Shown here piece after piece: positions 1-5,997 of a DNA stretch of 6,212 bases. The first letter of the stretch is position 1; each line of letters opens with the position of its first letter. The DNA comes from Clostridia bacterium (GTDB lineage: Bacteria; Bacillota; Clostridia; Oscillospirales; CAG-272): contig JAFVRI010000158.1 in NCBI GenBank assembly GCA_017504335.1, forward strand, positions 1-6,212, given 5' to 3'. A model generated the notes under the pieces. That model did not search any database. It had not been told where the DNA came from and saw only the letters and a list, made by a program, of their open reading frames with translations. The translations under genes and the position numbers were made by a program.

Positions 1-125
1 ATAACGGCGTGATCGTTGGTGTGGCACTGTTCTACGCGTTGCTGTCGGTTGTATCGATCATTCTTGGCGATATTCTGATGTCGTTGATGGATCCGAGAAT
101 TTCGTTCGTATCAAAGGAGAGGTGA
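1..125 (+). CDS. oppB: Oligopeptide ABC transporter permease OppB (C-terminal end only)
   Basis: This is the 3' end of a gene that starts upstream of the window. The frame reads from base 3 and stops with TGA at 123-125, leaving 40 residues. They form one hydrophobic helix (about residues 3-29 of the visible part, from GVIVGVALFYALL onward) followed by DILMSLMDPRISF and a short basic tail. The D-(I/L)-L...-DPR ending is the hallmark of the last transmembrane helix and C-terminus of OppB/DppB permeases (BPD_transp_1 family), one of two membrane subunits of the peptide importer. It lies 3 bases before oppC, whose ribosome site (AAAGGAG, 114-119 region) sits inside the last oppB codons, so the two are translationally linked. 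The identity is firm from the tail motif and the downstream gene order. Nothing can be said about the rest of the protein. Confidence 0.85.
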   Translation, partial: NGVIVGVALFYALLSVVSIILGDILMSLMDPRISFVSKER

Positions 126-128
126 GAC

Positions 129-1118
129 ATGAAAGAGCAATTGGTCAATTTAGATGAATTTAATATGTCCGAAGAAGAGCTCTTCTCGCAAGTGAACCAC
201 GATAGCCTTTCCTCCGAGAAGATCACCGCTCCGCGTTATTCCTACTGGAGATCGGTGTTCCGTGTATTCTTCAAGAAGAAGATCAACATTATCGTGCTGT
301 CAATTCTGGCAGTTGTGATCCTCTTTACGTACGTGTATCCGCTGGTGATCGCGTACGATCCCGAGGTGACCCCGTATATCAATTTGATGGACGGCTCCTC
401 CAAGCATCTCAAGCCCGGCGCGGCCATTGATAAATTCGGCTTTAGCTTAAGTTGGATCTTTGGCTCCGGCGATAAGGGACAGTCTACCTTTGATGCAATC
501 TGGTACGGCTCGAGCATTTCGATCTCGCTGGCCTTGATCTGTGCACTGATCAACATGTTTGTTGGCGTTGTAATCGGAGCGATTTGGGGCTTTTCCAAAA
601 AGGTTGATATTTTCATGACCGAGGTCTACAACATCATTGCGAACATTCCTTACATTTTGCTGATCTCCGTGATCGTGCTGATCATGTCGGCAAGCTTTTG
701 GACGATGGTATTTGCCTTGACCGTTACCGGATGGTTGGGAATTGCCTACTTTATCCGTACGCAGGTGATCATCATCCGTGACCGCGAGTACAATCTGGCT
801 TCCCGTTGCCTGGGGACTCCCATTCTTCGCATTGCAACCAAGAACATTCTTCCTTTCATGACCTCCGTCATCGTAACGTTGGCGGCAACCGAAATTCCTT
901 CTTACATTTCCTATGAGGTGTTCCTTTCCTACATTGGAATGGGTCTCAAGGATATGTCCTTGGGTAAGCTGATCGAAGCGGCGCAAAATGCCATGGTTAC
1001 CCCCGGTTGGGAGTTTGAGTTCTGGTGCCCCGTTGCGATTGCATCCATCATCACCGTTGTTCTGTACGTAGTTGGACAAAATCTTGGTGATGCCTCCGAC
1101 CCCAGAACCCACATGTAA
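129..1118 (+). CDS. oppC: Oligopeptide ABC transporter permease OppC (AmiD-like)
   Basis: This 329-residue protein is the second membrane subunit of the peptide importer. Residues 1-50 are a cytoplasmic N-terminus ending in a basic stretch (RVFFKKK), followed by a first membrane helix at about 51-71, as in the OppC_N domain. An extracytoplasmic segment at 72-128 contains WIFGSGDKGQSTFDAIWYG (109-127), matching the usual FGTDxxGRD...YG block with several substitutions. The core permease helices lie at about 130-154, 170-207, 240-258 and 300-318. The coupling loop that docks onto the ATPases is at about 219-242 (REYNLASRCLG...KNILP), equivalent to the EAA...G motif. The C-terminus (GQNLGDASDPRTHM) closely matches AmiD/OppC of streptococci as I recall them. 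The start is set by AAAGGAG 9 bases upstream. Length is normal for the family. It would pair with OppB and contact OppD and OppF. Confidence 0.95.
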   Translation: MKEQLVNLDEFNMSEEELFSQVNHDSLSSEKITAPRYSYWRSVFRVFFKKKINIIVLSILAVVILFTYVYPLVIAYDPEVTPYINLMDGSSKHLKPGAAIDKFGFSLSWIFGSGDKGQSTFDAIWYGSSISISLALICALINMFVGVVIGAIWGFSKKVDIFMTEVYNIIANIPYILLISVIVLIMSASFWTMVFALTVTGWLGIAYFIRTQVIIIRDREYNLASRCLGTPILRIATKNILPFMTSVIVTLAATEIPSYISYEVFLSYIGMGLKDMSLGKLIEAAQNAMVTPGWEFEFWCPVAIASIITVVLYVVGQNLGDASDPRTHM

Positions 1119-1133
1119 AGGGAGGCGGCAGAG

Positions 1134-2882
1134 ATGGAAGATAAGAAAGTATTGCTGTCCATTCGGGACTTGCATGTAAAATTCAGCGTGCGCGGCAGAA
1201 CCCTGACGGCGATCCGTGGTGTATCCTTGGATCTCTATGAAAACGAGTCCGTTGCTATCGTTGGTGAATCGGGTTCGGGTAAATCGGTGTTGACCAAAAC
1301 CTTTGCGGGTATGTTGGATTCCAACGGTTATATCAGCCAGGGAGACCTGATGTTTAACGATGCGGAGCTTTCCGATACACGCGTGGCATTGACCGCACAG
1401 GCAAAGCGCATGATCCTGAACGGAATCAAGAAGCTGAATGCCTACTCCAAGCTGGAGCTTGGCGCATCGGTTTATCGCCAAATTTTAGACCTGGAGGCAG
1501 AACGTCGCCACCGCGCGTCCTTGACGGAGGATGAGGAAAAGCGCATGAAGGCTCAGTTGGATGAGTTGATCTTTAAAAAGACCGAAAAGTCCAACCAAAG
1601 ACAAACCGTTGACCGTTCGCATGAGAAAGAAAAATACAAGGCGATTACGGCAGAAATCGAGCAGCTGGAAGCGCAGATCAAGGCGCTCAACGAAGAGAAG
1701 ACGGCAGCGATTGCCGCGGCAAAGAAATCGATGTCCTCGGATACGGCATATCAAAAGCAGTATCAGGAAAAAATGGCTGCCCTGAAGGCAGAGTATGAAA
1801 AACAGATTGCAGGGGAAGTGCCTGCCTCTGTAAAGGAGCGCAACGCTGTTTTGGCAAAGGAAGTTTATCTTTCGGTTGGAAGATACAGCTTCAAAAAGCG
1901 CTTGACTTATTTCAACGGACTCCTTAAGGCTTTGAAAAAAGCCATGAAGATGGGCGTTGATCTTGACAATGAGCAGGAGAGAAACGCGGTATTTGATAAC
2001 GTGGTGTTCCGCGTAGAGTATCTGGACGAGACTGAGACCGAGCTGCACGGACAGTGCAAGCTCAATCTTTCCAAGATCAAGTATGCAAAGGACTGGTCCA
2101 AGATCCGCGGTACGCGCATCGCAACCGTGTTCCAGGACCCCATGACCTCGCTCAACCCCATTGTAACCATCGGTAAGCAGATCACTTCGATCATTCTCAA
2201 GCATCAGGATTGCTCGGAGGTTGAGGCGAGACGCCGCGCGTTGGTTCTGATGAAAAAGGTAGGAATCCCGAACGCGGAAAAGCGTTTTGACGACTATCCC
2301 TTCCAGTATTCGGGCGGTATGAGACAGAGAATCGTTATCGCGATCGCTTTGTGCTGCCAGCCCAAGATTCTGATCTGTGACGAGCCCACTACGGCGCTCG
2401 ACGTAACGATCCAGGCACAGATCCTCAAGCTTTTGAAGGATCTGCAAAAGGAATTCAACTACACGATCGTGTTTATTACGCATGACCTTGGTGTGGTTGC
2501 CAACATTGCGGACCGTGTTGCCGTGCTTTACGCAGGGCAGGTGGTAGAGCTTGGAACGGTAGAGGACGTTTTCTACGATTCCCGCCATCCCTACACCTGG
2601 GCGCTTCTCTCGTCGCTGCCTCAGCTGGCGCAGAGAAACACCAAGCTCTATTCGATCTCGGGCACGCCGCCTTCTCTTTACAACAAAATCGTGGGAGATG
2701 CGTTTGCGCCCAGAAATCCCTATTGCCTCAAAGTGGATACCTTGAAGGAACCCCCGATGTTCCGTGTCAGCGATACGCACTATGCAAAGACCTGGCTTTT
2801 GGATCCGAGAGCTCCGAAGATGGAAAAGCCTGAGATCATTCAGAATATTCATGAAAAACTCATGAAGGTTTATAACGTATAA
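1134..2882 (+). CDS. oppD: Oligopeptide ABC transporter ATPase OppD (AmiE-like) with a large internal insertion
   Basis: This 582-residue cytoplasmic ATPase would power peptide import with OppF. All nucleotide-binding motifs are intact: Walker A GESGSGKS (44-51), Q-loop TVFQDPMTSLNP (331-342, Q334), signature YSGGMRQR (392-399), Walker B ILICDEP with D416/E417, D-loop ALD (421-423) and switch H450. The C-terminal oligopeptide-transporter domain follows, with HPYTWALLSSLPQL at 485-498. Family members are usually about 330-360 residues. The excess is one block at about 81-318 between Walker A and the Q-loop. It is rich in Glu, Lys and Ala, with a predicted coiled coil at about 117-226 (heptad I175, L178, I182, L185). 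On either side the sequence resumes the normal AmiE pattern (SVLTKTFAGML before; DWSKIRGTRIATVFQDP after). The four Fe-S cysteines of the DppD/OppD C-terminus are absent. The ribosome site AAGGGAGG (1118-1125) overlaps the oppC stop and sets the ATG start. The function of the insert is unknown. Confidence 0.93.
   Translation: MEDKKVLLSIRDLHVKFSVRGRTLTAIRGVSLDLYENESVAIVGESGSGKSVLTKTFAGMLDSNGYISQGDLMFNDAELSDTRVALTAQAKRMILNGIKKLNAYSKLELGASVYRQILDLEAERRHRASLTEDEEKRMKAQLDELIFKKTEKSNQRQTVDRSHEKEKYKAITAEIEQLEAQIKALNEEKTAAIAAAKKSMSSDTAYQKQYQEKMAALKAEYEKQIAGEVPASVKERNAVLAKEVYLSVGRYSFKKRLTYFNGLLKALKKAMKMGVDLDNEQERNAVFDNVVFRVEYLDETETELHGQCKLNLSKIKYAKDWSKIRGTRIATVFQDPMTSLNPIVTIGKQITSIILKHQDCSEVEARRRALVLMKKVGIPNAEKRFDDYPFQYSGGMRQRIVIAIALCCQPKILICDEPTTALDVTIQAQILKLLKDLQKEFNYTIVFITHDLGVVANIADRVAVLYAGQVVELGTVEDVFYDSRHPYTWALLSSLPQLAQRNTKLYSISGTPPSLYNKIVGDAFAPRNPYCLKVDTLKEPPMFRVSDTHYAKTWLLDPRAPKMEKPEIIQNIHEKLMKVYNV
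1374..2087 (+). other. Insertion domain within OppD (about residues 81-318)
   Basis: This in-frame block of roughly 235 residues is absent from ordinary OppD/AmiE proteins. It falls in the beta-subdomain/arm region between the Walker A helix and the Q-loop. Three parts can be seen: a short helical lead-in (81-116), a highly charged predicted coiled-coil stretch (117-226), and a mixed segment (227-318) that includes a basic helix at 252-273 and a more strand-like piece VFRVEYLDETETELHGQCKL (291-310). Its codon use and GC look like the rest of the gene, so there is no sign of a recent insertion. I recognise no domain in it. Boundaries are estimates from recalled AmiE sequence and could move by about 5 residues. 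Confidence 0.8.
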
Positions 2883-2887
2883 GGAGG
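2881..2887 (+). promoter_or_regulatory. Ribosome binding site that fixes the GTG start of oppF
   Basis: AAGGAGG lies 8 bases before the GTG at 2896-2898 and overlaps the oppD stop codon (2880-2882). No ATG in the same frame lies near a comparable site, so the GTG start is well supported. It also argues for coupled translation of the two ATPase subunits. Confidence 0.85.
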
Positions 2888-2895
2888 AAAAGCTT

Positions 2896-4248
2896 GTGTC
2901 GAAACAAAAAAATGTAAATACCGAGAAAAAAGCAGGCTTTTTCTCAAAGCGTGCCGGTCAGGGCGAGGGAGGGAAGTCTCCCGCGCATCTTCCCGAAAAG
3001 GGACCGATCGACGAGAACGGAAGAGAGATTCTTCTTTCTCTGAAAAACGTGGATATTTCCTTTGGTAAGGGAGACAAAGCGGTAAAGGCCGTTAAGAATG
3101 CGAGCTTTGATATCTACAAAGGCGAAACCTTTTCGCTCGTAGGCGAATCGGGCTCGGGCAAGACCACCATCGGTCGAGCCGTCATTCGTGTCAATCCCTG
3201 CGCCGCAGGTGAGATCCAGTACAAGGGCGTTCATATTTCGGGAAAGACCTCCCGTACGATCGACCGCGAGGTGATCCGTAATATTCAGATGGTATTCCAG
3301 GATCCCGCCGCATCGCTGAACGAGCGTGCCACCGTTGATTATATTATTTCCGAGGGCCTTTACAACTTCCACCTCTTTGAAAATGAGGCGGACCGTGTGC
3401 AAAAGGTAGAGGAGATGATCGAGGCGGTTGGTCTGCTTCCCGAGCATCTCACCCGTTATCCGCACGAGTTTTCGGGCGGACAGAGACAGAGAATCGGTTT
3501 GGCGAGAGCCATGGTTATGCAACCGGAGCTGGTAATTGCCGACGAGCCGATTTCCGCATTGGACGTATCGATTCGTGCGCAGGTGCTTAACCTGCTCAAG
3601 AAGTTCCAGCAGGAACGTAATATTACCTATCTTTTCATTGCGCATGACCTTTCCATCGTTCGCTTTATTTCCGACCGTATCGGTGTTATTTATAAGGGCG
3701 ATATCGTGGAGATCGCAGAGGCGGAGGAGCTCTTCAATTACCCGCTTCATCCCTACACCCGTTCCTTGATCTCGGCAATCCCGATCCCCGATCCGAAGCT
3801 GGAAAAGAGCAAGGTACTGTTTACGTACGATCCCTCCGTGCACGATTACAGTGAGGACAAGCCCGAGCTGACCTGCATTGGAAACAATCACTATGTATAC
3901 GGCAACAAGAAGGAAATTGAGGAATATCGCGCAATTCGCGAAAAGGGTGTTCCTATGAAGTCGGTTACCTTCCGTTCGGAGGCAGAGGCTTCCACGGCCA
4001 CTGTAGAGGATGAAAATATGTCCGACGAGCCGATTCTGGATACTCCGATTCACGATACGGGTAGCAAGCTGTATGCGCTGGCATCCTTTTTACTGCCTCC
4101 CATTGGCTTGATTGCGGGACTGATCTTCAAAAAATTCAAGCATATCCGTAACTACAAGGCTTGCAAAAAGGGCGCTTTGATTGGACTGGGTTTGATTGGT
4201 TCGATCCTGCTTCTGTTTGGCATCCTGTTGGTGTCGGCATTGATTTAA
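2896..4248 (+). CDS. oppF: Oligopeptide ABC transporter ATPase OppF (AmiF-like) with N-terminal extension and C-terminal membrane tail
   Basis: This 450-residue protein is the second ATPase of the importer. It has Walker A GESGSGKT (83-90), Q-loop VFQDPAASLNERATVDYI (133-150, Q135), signature FSGGQRQR (192-199), Walker B VIADEP (D216, E217), switch H250 and the oligopeptide-transporter C-terminal motif HPYTRSLISAIPIPDP (285-300). The match to AmiF continues to about residue 347 (HDYSEDKPEL, then NHYVYGNKKEIEEYR). AmiF-type proteins are about 308 residues, so two parts are extra. The N-terminal 40 residues are Lys/Gly-rich and look disordered. The C-terminal 100 residues comprise an acidic linker (about 350-390) and two hydrophobic helices (392-411 and 427-449) joined by a loop with seven Lys/Arg (412-425). 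Translation starts at GTG with AAGGAGG 8 bases upstream. The gene follows oppD by 13 bases and precedes the ApbE-like gene by 13 bases. The ATPase assignment is firm; the role of the tail is unknown. Confidence 0.93.
   Translation: MSKQKNVNTEKKAGFFSKRAGQGEGGKSPAHLPEKGPIDENGREILLSLKNVDISFGKGDKAVKAVKNASFDIYKGETFSLVGESGSGKTTIGRAVIRVNPCAAGEIQYKGVHISGKTSRTIDREVIRNIQMVFQDPAASLNERATVDYIISEGLYNFHLFENEADRVQKVEEMIEAVGLLPEHLTRYPHEFSGGQRQRIGLARAMVMQPELVIADEPISALDVSIRAQVLNLLKKFQQERNITYLFIAHDLSIVRFISDRIGVIYKGDIVEIAEAEELFNYPLHPYTRSLISAIPIPDPKLEKSKVLFTYDPSVHDYSEDKPELTCIGNNHYVYGNKKEIEEYRAIREKGVPMKSVTFRSEAEASTATVEDENMSDEPILDTPIHDTGSKLYALASFLLPPIGLIAGLIFKKFKHIRNYKACKKGALIGLGLIGSILLLFGILLVSALI
3943..4245 (+). 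other. C-terminal linker and two-helix membrane module of OppF (residues 350-450)
   Basis: After the normal AmiF end comes an acidic Ser/Thr/Asp/Glu linker, then YALASFLLPPIGLIAGLIF (393-411), a basic loop, and KGALIGLGLIGSILLLFGIL (425-444) running to the C-terminus. The layout F-x-x-P-x-x-GLI-x-G-x-(I/V)-(F/W)-K...A...KGALIG resembles the two-helix membrane tail found on many small Clostridia proteins that carry an N-terminal zinc ribbon. I know this pattern from memory and have not checked it by search. It would tether the ATPase directly to the membrane, apart from its contact with OppB and OppC. Confidence 0.8.
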
Positions 4249-4261
4249 GTTTGGAGTTCTC

Positions 4262-5533
4262 ATGAGAAATTCGTCAAAAGACAATCTGCCCAGAGGGCTG
4301 AAACCGGTTCAGCGGATCGAGCTTTCCGAGAAAAACAAAAAAGTACGGATCGTTTTGCTGATCGTTTTTGCGGTGATAGCCCTTGGGGCGTTTGGCTTTG
4401 CGATCTTCTCCTCGTTACATACCGAGGACGGATGGTATTCGATTCAGGTTCAAAGCGCGGAGGATCACTGTGGAGATGACTTCATCTTCAACTATTACGT
4501 TGCCGATTCCGAGGTTTCCGCAAAAACACAGTATGACCGAATCACGGCACTCTATTCAGAGGCTGCAGTGAAGGCCTATCGCATGTTTCATGCCGAAGAG
4601 GCATTTGCGGACGTCAACAATCTGTATTCGATCAATACGCATGCAGGCGAAACGCTTGTGGTAGACGAGATTCTTTACCGCGCGTTTGAATTGCTCGAGC
4701 AAAAGGGAAGTCGGTATCTGTATTTTGGCCCTCTTTATGAGGAGTACGCGCTTCGCTTTTTCGGATACGGACAGGCGGCCATTGCCGAAAATGACGATCC
4801 GTACGTCAATACAGAGCTTGCTGCATATTTTGCGGAGCTTGCCGCATTTGCCAACGATCCCGCATCCGTACAATTGGAGCTGTTGGGCGAAAATCGCGTG
4901 AGGCTTTTGGTTTCCGAGGAGTATGCGGAATTTGCCGAGGAAAATGGTTTTGATCGTTTTCTTGACTTCTTCCGGATCAAAAACGCCTTTGTTGTTGATT
5001 TCCTGGCAGAAACCATGCTCGAAAACGGCTATTCCTACGGCGCAATTTCCAGTTATGACGGATATACTCGAACTTTGGATCAAAAGCATGTGTATGCGTA
5101 TACACTTTTTGATCGCAGAGATCAGGTGGTCTCGGCAATTGCCACTCTCAGTTACCAAAACGGTGGAAGTCTCGTCTATTTGCGAAATTATCCGATGAGT
5201 GAACAGGAATCCTTCTTCTATTATGCCTCGGAGAGACTGACAATCCCGCCAATGTTCAATCCTGCAAATGGCCTCTATCAAACGGCCACGAATGGGATGA
5301 TCGGCTATTCAAAAACGCTGGGTTGCGCCGAAACAGTGTTGGATCTCATGCCCCTGTATACCGCCGAAGAGGTGGATGTTGTGGAAATGCTCGCGTTGAA
5401 CGGCCGCGAAATCGCCACCGTTTGGTGTGAAGATCACTGCGTTTGTTACACGGATCAAGCGTTTTCTCCGAAACTGTTGATTACAGACGGAGAATATGCA
5501 TATGAGTCGGTTTTTGTCACCGAAGATCGGTAA
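4262..5533 (+). CDS. Membrane-anchored protein resembling a degenerate ApbE-type flavin transferase
   Basis: This 423-residue protein has a basic cytoplasmic N-terminus (1-28), one uncleaved-looking membrane helix (about 29-50), and a large domain that should be extracytoplasmic. There is no lipobox cysteine. The domain follows the order of clostridial ApbE (FAD:protein FMN transferase): FADVNNLYSIN...AGETLVVDEILYRAFELLEQ (115-146), ELAAYFAEL (185-193), NAFVVDFLAETMLENGYSYG (241-260), PPMFNPANG (329-337), then GCAETVLDLMPLY (354-366) and EIATVWCEDHCVCYTDQAF (383-401). Key family residues look changed. The K-G-Y-A block reads N-A-F-V, the GG pair reads YD, the HIIDPxTG block reads PPMFNPANG, and the Mg-binding D and T of ADAxATA read E357 and D361. 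It is therefore probably inactive or altered. The ribosome site is a modest TTGGAG 5 bases upstream, 13 bases after oppF, so it belongs to the same operon. The ApbE link is inferred by eye; otherwise call it a hypothetical membrane protein. Confidence 0.6.
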   Translation: MRNSSKDNLPRGLKPVQRIELSEKNKKVRIVLLIVFAVIALGAFGFAIFSSLHTEDGWYSIQVQSAEDHCGDDFIFNYYVADSEVSAKTQYDRITALYSEAAVKAYRMFHAEEAFADVNNLYSINTHAGETLVVDEILYRAFELLEQKGSRYLYFGPLYEEYALRFFGYGQAAIAENDDPYVNTELAAYFAELAAFANDPASVQLELLGENRVRLLVSEEYAEFAEENGFDRFLDFFRIKNAFVVDFLAETMLENGYSYGAISSYDGYTRTLDQKHVYAYTLFDRRDQVVSAIATLSYQNGGSLVYLRNYPMSEQESFFYYASERLTIPPMFNPANGLYQTATNGMIGYSKTLGCAETVLDLMPLYTAEEVDVVEMLALNGREIATVWCEDHCVCYTDQAFSPKLLITDGEYAYESVFVTEDR

Positions 5534-5683
5534 GAAAAACAGGAATGCTATATAGGGGTGTACTCTGAAAGACAGTTTTTACCTACCGACCGAAAAGAGT
5601 ATGAATTATCTTTTTAGCGTAGCGTACTATCGCCCAAAATGGCGAGCAGACCTGCAGAGGTCAATATGTAAGGTTTCCTAACA
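5534..5683 (+). other. Structured 3' untranslated spacer before the terminator
   Basis: This 150-base stretch follows the last operon gene. It holds TACTCT (5561-5566) paired with AGAGTA (5596-5601), a hairpin TCGCC/GGCGA with loop CAAAAT (5630-5645), and a hairpin GACCT/AGGTC with loop GCAG (5649-5662). A frame open from 5556 to the TAA at 5679-5681 includes an ATG at 5601 that would give 26 residues (MNYLFSVAYYRPKWRADLQR and 6 more), but it lacks a convincing ribosome site. I cannot assign a known RNA family. It is either a plain 3' UTR, a small RNA, a remnant of a lost gene, or an interspersed repeat. Confidence 0.4.
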
Positions 5684-5729
5684 AAATAGGGCGATTTGGG
5701 GAAAACTCAAACCGTCCTATTTGCTTTTT
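5684..5729 (+). terminator. Rho-independent terminator of the opp operon
   Basis: The left arm AAATAGGGCG (5684-5693) pairs with CGTCCTATTT (5713-5722) with one G-U pair. After an A/C mismatch the stem continues as TTTGGG (5695-5700) with CTCAAA (5706-5711), closed by loop GAAAA. TTTTT (5725-5729) follows the stem after GC. This ends transcription from the ApbE-like gene about 150 bases after its stop codon. On the minus strand the stem is followed by TTTTGTT, so weak termination from the other side is possible. Confidence 0.8.
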
Positions 5730-5936
5730 GGAAATTTTATGCAATAATTATGTTGGTTAGGTATCTAATCGATAAAATGGTATTATAAATATCTTAATCC
5801 GAAATAGTAAGGGTATGAACTCTGCCAAAGCGTTTTTATACAAATGCGAAACCGAGAAAAAACAGAACAATAAATAAGAATTCAGTGAAAATTTATGCAG
5901 TGCAACGAAGAGTAGCGTAATGTAAATAAAGCTTGC
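5730..5936. other. AT-rich intergenic spacer with no gene recognised
   Basis: This 207-base stretch is visibly AT-rich (for example 16 GC of 60 bases at 5761-5820). It holds only short open frames without ribosome sites and a small inverted repeat TTAG-GTAT-CTAA (5757-5768). I see no RNA gene, repeat array or transposon end in it. Confidence 0.6.
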
Positions 5937-5965
5937 TTGAACAAAGGATGTAATTATTGTACAAT
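5937..5965 (+). promoter_or_regulatory. Sigma-A-type promoter of the XRE regulator gene
   Basis: TTGAAC (5937-5942) and TACAAT (5960-5965) are separated by exactly 17 bases. Transcription would start near 5972, giving a leader of about 26 bases before the ATG at 5998. The -10 lies within the palindrome TTGTACAA (5957-5964), a possible but unproven operator for the repressor encoded just downstream. Confidence 0.75.
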
Positions 5966-5997
5966 ATAGTATGGTTGAATAAAAGGAGGAAACAATT

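Noticed and set aside
447..1481. Long minus-strand open frame antisense to oppC and oppD
   Set aside because: It crosses two well-supported genes, has no family resemblance and is an expected by-product of codon use on the coding strand.
1485..2852. Minus-strand open frame of 455 codons antisense to oppD
   Set aside because: The plus strand encodes an ATPase with every catalytic motif. The antisense product is a His/Arg/Leu-rich shadow with no recognisable domain.
1134..2882. Possibility that oppD is two genes or a frameshifted fusion
   Set aside because: The frame is continuous, the ATPase motifs before and after the insert belong to one domain, and composition is uniform, so it is one gene with an insertion.
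2944..4053. Minus-strand open frame of 369 codons antisense to oppF
   Set aside because: Same reasoning: the plus-strand gene is certain and the antisense translation resembles nothing.
5534..5617. In-frame continuation of the ApbE-like gene for 27 codons past its TAA to a TAG
   Set aside because: An open run of this length after a stop is not improbable, and nothing around the TAA suggests readthrough or recoding.
5630..5662. Two adjacent hairpins considered as part of a CRISPR repeat, riboswitch or integron attC site
   Set aside because: There is no repetition, no conserved aptamer core I recognise, and no attC consensus ends; the segment also lies downstream of a gene rather than in a leader.
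5815..5877. Short plus-strand frame of 20 residues beginning MNSAKAF
   Set aside because: It has no correctly spaced ribosome site and no resemblance to known small proteins; frames of this length are common by chance.
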